Origin: Thiobacillus sp. UBA2597
Lineage (GTDB): Bacteria; Pseudomonadota; Gammaproteobacteria; Burkholderiales; Thiobacillaceae
Reading direction: 5' to 3'
Length of the DNA: 8,008 nucleotides
NCBI GenBank assembly: GCA_002339725.1
Contig: DDKN01000102.1
Location: 12,179 to 20,186 of the forward strand
Translations under genes and position numbers: made by a program
Notes under the pieces: model-generated
What the model saw: the letters and a program-made list of their open reading frames with translations, nothing else
Database searches by the model: none
Told to the model about the DNA's origin: nothing
Shown here: positions 1-5,528 of the stretch, piece by piece
Position numbering within the stretch: the first letter of the stretch is position 1
Layout: each line of letters starts with the position of its first letter

Positions 1-515
1 CAGATGTAGGCACCGTAACCCTGATGGGCATGGATGTCGAAATCCCAGCCGGAACCCAGGATATTCTTGCCGAGCAGATTGGCGGCGCGCGCCTCGGCCA
101 GGGCACGCTCGAAGCTCTGATAGATCTCGAAGATCTCGCCGTGGATGTAGTTGTAGCCGGCACGGGCGCCCAGGGTGTAGCCGGCGATGATCATGCCCTC
201 GATCAGCTGGTGCGGATTGAAGCGCAGGATGTCGCGGTCCTTGAAGGTGCCCGGCTCGCCCTCGTCCGAGTTGCAGACGATGTACTTGTCGCCCGGAAAC
301 TGACGCGGCATGAAGCTCCACTTCAGGCCGGTCGGGAAGCCGGCGCCGCCACGGCCGCGCAGGGCGCTCTTCTTGACCTCCTCGATGATCTGCTCGGCCG
401 GGGTGCGCTCGGCCAGGATCTTCTTCAGGGCCTCGTAACCGCCGTGGGCGAGATAGGTCTTGAGCGAGGCCGGTTCGGGATGATCCAGCGTCCAGAGGCA
501 AACCTTGGTGCTCAT
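1..515 (-). CDS. nuoF: NADH-quinone oxidoreductase subunit F, N-terminal part (runs off left edge)
   Basis: This is the first 171 residues of the 51-kDa, NADH-binding subunit of complex I, which takes electrons from NADH onto FMN and passes them to iron-sulfur clusters in the cytoplasmic arm. The glycine-rich FMN/NADH-binding motif GRGGAGFPTG is at residues 54-63, and the family signature NSDEGEPGTFKDR is at 82-94. The C-terminal part with the 4Fe-4S cysteines lies outside the window. The ATG (513-515) overlaps the nuoE stop codon in an ATGA arrangement, typical of translational coupling between subunits that bind each other directly. The start gives the usual short N-terminus (MSTKVCLWTL). 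No frameshift is seen in the visible part. Confidence 0.97.
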   Translation of the reverse strand, partial: MSTKVCLWTLDHPEPASLKTYLAHGGYEALKKILAERTPAEQIIEEVKKSALRGRGGAGFPTGLKWSFMPRQFPGDKYIVCNSDEGEPGTFKDRDILRFNPHQLIEGMIIAGYTLGARAGYNYIHGEIFEIYQSFERALAEARAANLLGKNILGSGWDFDIHAHQGYGAYI

Positions 516-985
516 TTCAGTTCATCCAATAGCTTGTCCACCGACTCCGGCGTCAGATGGGTGTGCATCTTGTGGTTGTTGTGCAGGCAGAGCGGGCCGT
601 CGCCGCAGGCGCCCATGCACTCGCCTTCGACCAGGGTATAGCGGCCGTCCGCCGTGGTCTCGCCGAAGCCGATGCCGAGCTTGGCCTGAAGATGCTCGGC
701 CACCCGGTCCGCCCCCTGCAACCGGCACGGCAGGTTGGTGCAGACGGTCACCTTGTGCCGGCCAACCGGTTTCAAGTCGTACATGTTGTAAAAGGTGGCG
801 ACTTCATAGACCGCGATCGCCGGCATGCCGAGGTAATCGGCGACGAATTCGATGGTTTCGGTCGACAGCCAGCCCTTCTCGGTCTGGGCGATACGCAGGG
901 CTGCCATGACCGCGGACTGTTTCTGCTCGGCCGGATATTTGGCGATCTCGGTGTCGATCTGGGCGAGGGCGTCGGAAGAGAGCAT
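512..985 (-). CDS. nuoE: NADH-quinone oxidoreductase subunit E (24-kDa, 2Fe-2S)
   Basis: This 157-residue protein is the 24-kDa subunit of complex I, which carries the N1a 2Fe-2S cluster and sits against NuoF in the NADH-dehydrogenase module. The four expected cluster ligands are present: Cys82 and Cys87 (VCTNLPC) and Cys123 and Cys127 (ECMGAC). The N-terminal helical region (residues 5-65) contains the family motif EVATFYNMY at 61-69. Length is normal for bacterial NuoE. The gene follows nuoD after 10 bp and its stop overlaps the nuoF start. The Shine-Dalgarno sequence before the ATG is weak (GGA about 7 bases upstream), so translation may partly depend on ribosomes finishing nuoD. Confidence 0.97.
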   Translation of the reverse strand: MLSSDALAQIDTEIAKYPAEQKQSAVMAALRIAQTEKGWLSTETIEFVADYLGMPAIAVYEVATFYNMYDLKPVGRHKVTVCTNLPCRLQGADRVAEHLQAKLGIGFGETTADGRYTLVEGECMGACGDGPLCLHNNHKMHTHLTPESVDKLLDELK

Positions 986-995
986 AGGGAATCCG

Positions 996-2249
996 TTAAC
1001 GGTCGATTTCGCCGAACACGACGTCGAGGGTGCCCATCACGGCAACCACGTCGGCCAGCATATGGCCGCGCACCAGTTCGTCCATGGCCGACAGATGGGC
1101 GAAGCCGGGGGCACGAATCTTCATGCGATAGGGTTTGTTAGCGCCGTCGGACACCAGGTAGATACCGAACTCGCCCTTGGGGTGTTCGACCGCGGCGTAG
1201 GCCTCACCCTCCGGCACATGCATGCCTTCGGTGAAGAGCTTGAAGTGGTGGATCAACTCCTCCATGTTGCTCTTCATCTGCTCGCGCGAGGGCGGCGCGA
1301 TCTTGTGATTGTCGACGATGACCGGACCGGGGTTCTTTTTCAGCCAGTCCACGCACTGCCTGATGATGCGGTTGCTCTGGCGCATCTCCTCGATGCGCAC
1401 CAGATAGCGGTCATAGCAGTCGCCGTTGCGGCCGACCGGGATGTCGAACTCGATCTGGTCGTAGACCTCGTAGGGCTGATGCTTGCGCAGGTCCCAGACC
1501 ACGCCCGATCCGCGCAGCATGGGGCCGGTAAAGCCGAGCGCCTTGGCCCGTTCCGGGCTGACCACGGCGATATCGACCAGGCGCTGCTTCCAGATGCGGT
1601 TGTCGGTGAGCAGCGTTTCGTACTCGTCGACATAGGCCGGAAAGCGGTTGGTGAAGTCCTCGATGAAGTCGAGCACCGAACCCTGGCGCGCCTCGTTCAG
1701 GCGCTTGACGTCGGCCTCGCTCTTGAATTTGTTCGGCTGGTATTGCGGCATCCGGTCGGGCAGGTCGCGGTAGACGCCGCCGGGTCGATAGTAGGCGGCA
1801 TGCAGGCGGGCGCCGGTCACCGCCTCGTACACGTCCATCAGATCCTCGCGCTCGCGGAAGGCATAGAGGAAGACGGTCATGGCACCGACGTCGAGGGCAT
1901 GCGCCCCGAGCCAGAGCAGGTGATTGAGGATACGGGTGATCTCGTCGAACATCACCCGGATGTATTGCGCCCGCAGCGGGGGCGTGATGCCGAGCAGCTT
2001 CTCGGTCGCCATGACATAGGCGTGCTCGTTGCACATCATGGAGACGTAATCGAGCCGGTCCATGTAAGGCACCGACTGAAGGAAGGTCTTGTGTTCGGCC
2101 AGCTTCTCGGTGGCGCGATGCAGGAGGCCGATGTGCGGGTCGGCCCGCTCGACCACCTCGCCATCCAGTTCCAGCACCAGGCGCAGCACGCCATGGGCAG
2201 CCGGGTGCTGGGGGCCAAAGTTGAGCGTGTAATTGCGGATTTCAGCCAT
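996..2249 (-). CDS. nuoD: NADH-quinone oxidoreductase subunit D (49-kDa)
   Basis: This 417-residue protein is the 49-kDa subunit of complex I, which with NuoB forms the quinone-reduction site at the junction of the peripheral and membrane arms. The N-terminal signature FGPQHPAAHGVLRL is at residues 11-24. His19 and Tyr68 (in RLDYVSMM) correspond to the quinone head-group ligands known in the family (His38 and Tyr87 in Thermus Nqo4). The C-terminus ends with the conserved VFGEIDR. Length is full and no defect is seen. The start has GAGGG about 9 bases upstream. Unlike its neighbours, it is separated from the preceding gene (nuoC) by 139 bp holding a palindromic element. In some enterobacteria nuoC and nuoD are fused; here they are separate. 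Confidence 0.98.
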   Translation of the reverse strand: MAEIRNYTLNFGPQHPAAHGVLRLVLELDGEVVERADPHIGLLHRATEKLAEHKTFLQSVPYMDRLDYVSMMCNEHAYVMATEKLLGITPPLRAQYIRVMFDEITRILNHLLWLGAHALDVGAMTVFLYAFREREDLMDVYEAVTGARLHAAYYRPGGVYRDLPDRMPQYQPNKFKSEADVKRLNEARQGSVLDFIEDFTNRFPAYVDEYETLLTDNRIWKQRLVDIAVVSPERAKALGFTGPMLRGSGVVWDLRKHQPYEVYDQIEFDIPVGRNGDCYDRYLVRIEEMRQSNRIIRQCVDWLKKNPGPVIVDNHKIAPPSREQMKSNMEELIHHFKLFTEGMHVPEGEAYAAVEHPKGEFGIYLVSDGANKPYRMKIRAPGFAHLSAMDELVRGHMLADVVAVMGTLDVVFGEIDR

Positions 2250-2316
2250 GCTCAGAAGCCCTCATTTGCCGGCACTTGGCCAGCGCACAAATTACGCAGC
2301 TCAACTTCAGTGCAGG

Positions 2317-2353
2317 CTAACGCTTGCGCAGCAAGCGTTAAGCGCGGAGCGCG
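2317..2353 (-). repeat. Two-hairpin palindromic element in the nuoC-nuoD gap
   Basis: The + strand shows TAACGCTTGC (2318-2327), loop GCA, and its perfect complement GCAAGCGTTA (2331-2340). Next to it is a small GC hairpin, CGCG-GAG-CGCG (2343-2353). Read on the minus strand, the small hairpin comes first, then GCTTAAC, a stem-loop, and GTTAGC. The core of the tandem units at 7496-7694 has the same order and the same flanking bases, read on the plus strand. No T tract follows on the transcribed strand, so a normal intrinsic terminator is unlikely. The rest of the 139-bp gap (2250-2388) holds no gene I can support. Confidence 0.75.
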
Positions 2354-2388
2354 GCCGGAACTAAAATTCAACACGCGAACCACCGCCA

Positions 2389-2988
2389 TCACTCCACCTC
2401 GCCATAATGCTCGACCCGCACGATGCGCGGCGTCACCTCGCGCGGCTCGATGCTGACCGGCTGGTAGATCACCCGCCCAAGCTCAGGGTCGTAGCGCATC
2501 TCGACCTGGCCCGAGAGCGGGAAATCCTTGCGGAAAGGATGGCCGATGAAACCGTAGTCGGTCAGGATGCGGCGCAGGTCCGGGTGGCCCTCGAACACGA
2601 TGCCGTAGAGGTCGAAGGCCTCCCGTTCGAACCAGTTGACCACCGGCCACACCTCGACCAAAGAGGCCACCATCGGCATGTCGTCGTTTTCGCAGCGGGT
2701 GCGCAGGCGGACGCGATGGTTTTTCGCGACCGACAACAGATGGGCAACCACGGCAAAGCGCGGGCCCTCATAGGCGCCATCCTTGTAGGCCGAATAATCG
2801 AGACCGCACAGGTCGATCAGGGTGTCGAAGGCCAGGCCGGGATCGTCGCGCAGGGTCTGCGCCACGGCGCGCCAGTCCTGGGGCCGGATTTCCAGGGTCA
2901 CTTCGCCCCGCGCCACGCCGCCACCGGCGATGGTGTCGCCGAGCACGTCCTGCAAGCGGGCAAAAAGGGCCTCTGCGGTCAAGGGCAC
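2389..2988 (-). CDS. nuoC: NADH-quinone oxidoreductase subunit C (30-kDa)
   Basis: This 199-residue protein is the 30-kDa subunit of complex I, a cofactor-free structural subunit of the connecting module beside NuoB and NuoD. The family signature runs through residues 121-158, including EREAFDLYGI (121-130) and GHPFRKDFPLSG (149-160). The frame stays open further upstream, but I chose the GTG at 2986-2988. It has a good Shine-Dalgarno AGGAG seven bases upstream, gives the normal N-terminus (MPLTAEALFARL), and avoids running deep into nuoB. The extra upstream residues (many Arg, Ser, Pro, Cys) look like out-of-frame translation of nuoB. The gene ends at 2389 with a TGA, before the unusual gap to nuoD. 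Confidence 0.96.
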   Translation of the reverse strand: MPLTAEALFARLQDVLGDTIAGGGVARGEVTLEIRPQDWRAVAQTLRDDPGLAFDTLIDLCGLDYSAYKDGAYEGPRFAVVAHLLSVAKNHRVRLRTRCENDDMPMVASLVEVWPVVNWFEREAFDLYGIVFEGHPDLRRILTDYGFIGHPFRKDFPLSGQVEMRYDPELGRVIYQPVSIEPREVTPRIVRVEHYGEVE

Positions 2989-2995
2989 GGGGGAT

Positions 2996-3000
2996 CTCCT
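2996..3000 (-). promoter_or_regulatory. Ribosome binding site deciding the nuoC GTG start
   Basis: AGGAG on the minus strand overlaps the nuoB TAG stop (2999-3001) and lies seven bases before the GTG at 2988. It is the main reason for starting nuoC at GTG rather than further upstream, and it suggests coupling between nuoB termination and nuoC initiation. Confidence 0.8.
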
Positions 3001-3475
3001 AGCGGGCGATGGTGTTGGTGCGCCGGATCTTCTTCTGCAACTGCACCAGACCGTAGAGCAGCGCCTCCGCGGTCGGCGGGCAACCGGGCACATAGATATC
3101 TACCGGCACGATGCGATCGCAACCGCGCACCACGGAATAGGAATAATGGTAATAGCCGCCGCCGTTGGCGCACGAGCCCATGGACAGCACCCAACGCGGC
3201 TCGGGCATCTGATCGTAGACCTTGCGCAAGGCGGGGGCCATCTTGTTGGTCAGCGTGCCGGCCACGATCATCAGGTCGGATTGGCGCGGGCTGGGCCGGA
3301 ACACGATGCCGAAGCGGTCCAGGTCATAGCGCGAAGCGCCGGCGTGCATCATCTCCACCGCGCAACAGGCCAAACCGAAGGTCATCGGCCAGAGCGAGCC
3401 GGTGCGGGTGTAGTTGATCACCGTATCCAGCGTGGTGGTGACGAAGCCTTTTTCCAGAACACCTTCAATACTCAT
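2999..3475 (-). CDS. nuoB: NADH-quinone oxidoreductase subunit B (N2 cluster, PSST)
   Basis: This 158-residue protein is the PSST-type subunit that carries the terminal 4Fe-4S cluster N2, from which electrons pass to quinone. The N2 ligands are visible: tandem Cys37-Cys38 (GLACCAVEMM), Cys102 (MGSCANGGGYY) and Cys132 (VPGCPPTAEALL). The start MSIEGVLEKG is normal for the short proteobacterial form. GGGAG lies six bases before the ATG and reaches the nuoA stop codon, so nuoA and nuoB are only 3 bp apart and probably coupled. The stop codon overlaps the nuoC ribosome binding site. Nothing abnormal is seen. Confidence 0.98.
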   Translation of the reverse strand: MSIEGVLEKGFVTTTLDTVINYTRTGSLWPMTFGLACCAVEMMHAGASRYDLDRFGIVFRPSPRQSDLMIVAGTLTNKMAPALRKVYDQMPEPRWVLSMGSCANGGGYYHYSYSVVRGCDRIVPVDIYVPGCPPTAEALLYGLVQLQKKIRRTNTIAR

Positions 3476-3478
3476 GCT

Positions 3479-3835
3479 TCACTCCCAATCGAGGGCGCCC
3501 TTCATCCATTCGTAGACGAAGCCAACGACCAGAATGGCGAGGAATAAGACCATGGCGACAAAACCGAAGGTGCCGATTTCCTCCAACACCACCGCCCAGG
3601 GAAACAGGAACGCGATTTCCAGATCGAACAGGATGAACAGAATGGCGACCAGGTAATAGCGCACGTCGAATTTCATGCGGGCATCTTCGAAGGCCTCGAA
3701 ACCGCATTCATAGGGAGAGAGTTTTTCGCTGTCGGGACGGCTGGGGGCCAGCACCCAGCCCATCACCATCGGAAGCACCCCGACCGCCAGGCCGACCAGG
3801 ATGAACAGCAGAACTGGAAAGTAGTTTTCTAGCAT
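3479..3835 (-). CDS. nuoA: NADH-quinone oxidoreductase subunit A
   Basis: This 118-residue protein is the small membrane subunit of complex I next to the quinone chamber. Three hydrophobic segments are visible at about residues 7-29, 60-81 and 88-108. The conserved loop YECGFEAFEDARMKFDVRYY lies at 42-61, with Cys44 in the flexible loop known to move during the active/deactive transition in the family. Asp71 and Glu73 in FDLEIAF lie in the second membrane segment. The ATG is preceded by GAGG at seven bases. It is the first gene of the nuo operon, about 30 bases downstream of a predicted sigma70 start site. Confidence 0.97.
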   Translation of the reverse strand: MLENYFPVLLFILVGLAVGVLPMVMGWVLAPSRPDSEKLSPYECGFEAFEDARMKFDVRYYLVAILFILFDLEIAFLFPWAVVLEEIGTFGFVAMVLFLAILVVGFVYEWMKGALDWE

Positions 3836-3873
3836 TATTTTCCCTCGCGCTTCCAGTGCGCGTCTTGAATAGC

Positions 3874-3902
3874 AGTGTATGCGCCGGACCTTTGCAGGTC
3901 AA
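3874..3902 (-). promoter_or_regulatory. Predicted sigma70-type promoter of the nuo operon
   Basis: On the minus strand TTGACC (3902-3897) and TACACT (3879-3874) are separated by exactly 17 bases. Transcription would start near 3867, leaving a leader of about 30 bases before the nuoA ATG. This makes nuoA-F a likely transcription unit of its own, with read-through from secG and the tRNA still possible. Call based on consensus match and position only. Confidence 0.65.
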
Positions 3903-3922
3903 GGAAAGCACCACCCCGAAAA

Positions 3923-3940
3923 CCCACTGATATCAATGGG
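3923..3940 (-). promoter_or_regulatory. 18-bp near-palindrome upstream of the nuo promoter (terminator or operator)
   Basis: On the minus strand CCCATTGATATCAGTGGG is a palindrome except for one T-G pair, and it is followed at once by TTTT. Two readings fit. One is a weak intrinsic terminator for the tpiA-secG-tRNA transcript: a 7-bp stem with an ATAT loop and then a short T run. The other is a regulator site centred about 64 bases upstream of the predicted nuo start site. It is not an FNR site, because the half-sites have no spacer. Confidence 0.4.
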
Positions 3941-3981
3941 ATATAAGCAAAACCGGGAAGTGGTATAAAGATATTAAATGA

Positions 3982-4066
3982 TGGTGCCGACGGCGAGACT
4001 CGAACTCGCACGCGTTTCCGCACTGCCCCCTCAAGACAGCGTGTCTACCAATTCCACCACGTCGGC
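3982..4066 (-). tRNA. tRNA-Leu (anticodon GAG)
   Basis: The minus strand folds into a complete 85-base class II tRNA. The acceptor stem is GCCGACG paired with CGTCGGC, followed by discriminator A and an encoded CCA end (3982-3984). The D arm contains GGTAGACAC, and the anticodon loop TTGAGGG reads GAG at 4030-4032. A long variable arm follows, and the T arm contains GTTCGAGTC. The long variable arm and the anticodon identify leucine, decoding CUC/CUU codons. A leucine tRNA between secG and nuoA is a common arrangement in related proteobacteria. It has no obvious promoter of its own, so it is probably processed from the tpiA-secG transcript. Confidence 0.97.
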
Positions 4067-4075
4067 AAATTGACA

Positions 4076-4102
4076 GAACGACTGGCGTGGCACCAGTCGT
4101 TC
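4076..4102 (-). other. 10-bp perfect hairpin between secG and the tRNA gene
   Basis: GAACGACTGG (4076-4085) and its exact complement CCAGTCGTTC (4093-4102) flank a 7-base loop. The hairpin sits between the secG stop and the tRNA 5' end (10 bases after the stem). The transcribed strand has only a poor T run after it (TGTCAATTT), so it may be a weak terminator or a processing or protective structure at the secG mRNA 3' end. Confidence 0.6.
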
Positions 4103-4109
4103 GTAAAAC

Positions 4110-4439
4110 TCACTTGGGTATGGCGCCCGCCTTCGACGGCTCACCGGCCGGCTGCGCCGGCGCTTGCGGCTGGCTCGGGGCCGGCACGGTCACCACGGCC
4201 GGCGCGTTCTTGCTGACTGAGAAATAGGCCAATCCCAAACTGGTCAGGAAGAATACCGTCGCCAGGACCGCGGTCGCCCGGCTCAGAAAATTGGCCGAGC
4301 CGGTGGCACCGAACAGACTGCCCGAGGCACCGCTGCCAAAGGCCGCCCCCATATCCGCACCCTTGCCGTGTTGCAGCAGCACCAAGGCCACCACGGCAAT
4401 CGACGTCAGGATATGCAACACCCACACCAGGAATTCCAT
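4110..4439 (-). CDS. secG: Preprotein translocase subunit SecG
   Basis: This 109-residue inner-membrane protein is the accessory subunit of the SecYEG export channel and assists SecA-driven translocation. Two membrane segments are visible at about residues 3-23 and 53-74. They flank the conserved cytoplasmic loop with LLQHGKGADMGAAFGSGASG (21-40) and SLFGATGSANFLSR (41-54). The tail from residue 78 is rich in Pro and Ala, a low-complexity end common in proteobacterial SecG. The ATG lies 9 bp after the tpiA stop and has GAGG seven bases upstream that begins within that stop region, so the gene is probably co-transcribed with tpiA. Confidence 0.96.
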   Translation of the reverse strand: MEFLVWVLHILTSIAVVALVLLQHGKGADMGAAFGSGASGSLFGATGSANFLSRATAVLATVFFLTSLGLAYFSVSKNAPAVVTVPAPSQPQAPAQPAGEPSKAGAIPK

Positions 4440-4448
4440 CGCTAAACC

Positions 4449-5195
4449 TCAAGCTGCTCGGCAGATCGCCAAGAATTCGTCCGCCACCAAGGAAGCGCCG
4501 CCGATCAGGCCGCCATCGATATCGGGCTGGGCCAGCAACTCGGCTGCGTTGTTGGCCTTCATGCTACCACCGTACTGAATGCGCAAGCCCTGCGCCACGG
4601 CCGGGTCGAGCGCCGCAATCTTGCTGCGGATGAAGGCGTGCACCTGCTGTGCCTGCTGCGGCGTTGCGGTCTTGCCGGTGCCAATCGCCCAGACCGGCTC
4701 GTAGGCCACCACCGCATCGGCCAGGGCGCCGACACCGGATTTGGCGATCACGGCATCCAGCTGACGCGCCACCACGGTTTCGGTGATACCGGCCTCGCGC
4801 TCGCTCAGCGTCTCGCCCACACAGAGGATGGGAACCAGCCCGGCCGCCTGGGCCGCCTCGAATTTCTCGGCCACCACCTGATCGGTCTCGCCATAGAGGG
4901 AGCGGCGCTCGGAATGGCCAACGATCACATATTTGCAGCCGAAATCGCGCAGCATGGCGGCAGAGACCTCGCCGGTGAAGGCGCCCTTGCCGTGCTGGCT
5001 CAGATTCTGCGCGCCCCAAGCGATGGGCGAACCGCTCAGTCGCGCCTGAACCTGGGCCAAATAGGGGAATGGCACACACACCGCGACATCAACCTTGACA
5101 GTGGGCACCCCGGCCAGCAGACCTGTCAACAAGGCTTCATTCTCAGCCAGGCTGCCATGCATTTTCCAGTTGCCGGCAACGAGTTTGCGTCGCAT
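4449..5195 (-). CDS. tpiA: Triosephosphate isomerase
   Basis: This 248-residue cytoplasmic TIM-barrel enzyme interconverts dihydroxyacetone phosphate and glyceraldehyde 3-phosphate. The catalytic residues are all present: Asn9 and Lys11 (AGNWKMHG), His94 (IVGHSERR) and Glu166 (AYEPVWAIGTG). The mobile loop 6 (about 167-178) and the phosphate-binding YGGSMK (208-213) are intact. The frame is open further upstream through a TTG at 5220-5222. I chose the ATG at 5193-5195 because it gives the standard N-terminus (MRRKLVAGNWKM), has AAGGG seven bases upstream, and the TTG would overlap the predicted -10 box. secG follows after 9 bp. Confidence 0.98.
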   Translation of the reverse strand: MRRKLVAGNWKMHGSLAENEALLTGLLAGVPTVKVDVAVCVPFPYLAQVQARLSGSPIAWGAQNLSQHGKGAFTGEVSAAMLRDFGCKYVIVGHSERRSLYGETDQVVAEKFEAAQAAGLVPILCVGETLSEREAGITETVVARQLDAVIAKSGVGALADAVVAYEPVWAIGTGKTATPQQAQQVHAFIRSKIAALDPAVAQGLRIQYGGSMKANNAAELLAQPDIDGGLIGGASLVADEFLAICRAA

Positions 5196-5200
5196 AAAAC

Positions 5201-5219
5201 CGCCCTTGAATAAAGGGCG
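5201..5219 (-). promoter_or_regulatory. Inverted repeat covering the tpiA ribosome binding site
   Basis: CGCCCTT (5201-5207) and AAGGGCG (5213-5219) are perfectly complementary around a 5-base spacer. The minus-strand arm AAGGGCG contains the tpiA Shine-Dalgarno AAGGG and is followed by GTTTT and then the ATG. The predicted transcription start (about 5215) falls inside the far arm. RNA made from this promoter would therefore carry only part of the stem, while read-through RNA from upstream would carry all of it. Confidence 0.45.
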
Positions 5220-5221
5220 CA

Positions 5222-5250
5222 ATATTATGCCTTCCCGCCGCCCCGGTCAA
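5222..5250 (-). promoter_or_regulatory. Predicted sigma70-type promoter of tpiA
   Basis: On the minus strand TTGACC (5250-5245) and TAATAT (5227-5222) lie 17 bases apart. This matches the sigma70 consensus closely, and its AT-rich -10 stands out from a GC-rich background. The start site would be near 5215, about 20 bases before the tpiA ATG. It separates tpiA-secG from the upstream pyruvate kinase-like/80-residue gene pair. Confidence 0.75.
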
Positions 5251-5274
5251 TTCATGCCGCGCGCGGCGAACCGC

Positions 5275-5517
5275 TCAGGCTTCTTCCTGAGACAGGTATT
5301 TCTGCAGCCGACGCTCCACCAGGTGGCGGTCGAAACGCCATTCTTCGAGCACGGCCAGGGCCAGGTTGAACGCCTTGGCCTTCATGTCGTAAAGACGCGT
5401 CAGATCGAACGGCTCGCCCGACTCCAGGGATTCGCACAGATCACGCAGGGTCTCCGCCTCGGGCGTGTCCTCGTTGTTGCTGATGTATTTCGCAATCGAT
5501 TTGACCGCATTCGCCAT
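5275..5517 (-). CDS. Small hypothetical protein, 80 residues
   Basis: I do not recognise this protein. It is small, soluble-looking and charged, with no signal peptide or membrane segment. Residues 17-33 and 39-76 look helical, and it has one Cys (28) and an aromatic/basic patch, EEWRFDRHLVERRLQKYL, at 58-75. It is likely real. It starts 11 bp after the stop of the pyruvate kinase-like gene, with AAGGA overlapping that stop and 8 bases before the ATG. It fills the space up to the tpiA promoter, and its amino-acid composition is balanced, unlike a GC-rich shadow frame. The spacing implies co-transcription with the kinase-like gene, so a related role is possible but unproven. A GC-only palindrome (5256-5267) lies just past its end. 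Confidence 0.75.
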   Translation of the reverse strand: MANAVKSIAKYISNNEDTPEAETLRDLCESLESGEPFDLTRLYDMKAKAFNLALAVLEEWRFDRHLVERRLQKYLSQEEA

Positions 5518-5528
5518 CGCCTATGTCC

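Noticed and set aside
557..1141. Other long plus-strand frames opposite nuoE/nuoF, and similar ones opposite tpiA and the kinase-like gene (4638-5213, 6669-7523).
   Set aside because: All are shadow frames caused by high GC at third codon positions over well-supported minus-strand genes.
2317..2345. Resemblance to an integron attC site (GCTTAAC fits RYYYAAC and GTTAAGC fits GTTRRRY).
   Set aside because: The two ends pair directly over a 3-4 base loop, with no separate inner boxes or long variable centre; the opposite ends do not fit the consensus; and there is no integrase or cassette gene.
852..2456. A 534-codon open frame on the plus strand antisense to nuoD.
   Set aside because: It lies opposite a complete, motif-confirmed nuoD and is rich in His, Val, Ala, Asp and Leu, as expected from the reverse of a GC-rich gene. 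It matches no family I know and has no supporting start context.
2989..3093. Longer nuoC start about 105 bases upstream.
   Set aside because: It would overlap nuoB heavily and add residues unlike NuoC, whereas the GTG at 2988 has a good ribosome binding site and a normal N-terminus.
3923..3940. TTGATATCA considered as an FNR/CRP-type site.
   Set aside because: FNR needs TTGAT and ATCAA separated by four bases; here the halves are directly joined.
3835..4023. A 62-codon minus-strand frame upstream of nuoA.
   Set aside because: It begins inside the tRNA-Leu gene and crosses the nuo promoter, so it is not a credible protein.
5256..5274. GC-only palindrome and a 4-bp TTCG-looped hairpin after the 80-residue gene, considered as a terminator.
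   Set aside because: The stem is short, no T run follows, and such GC palindromes arise easily in this base composition.
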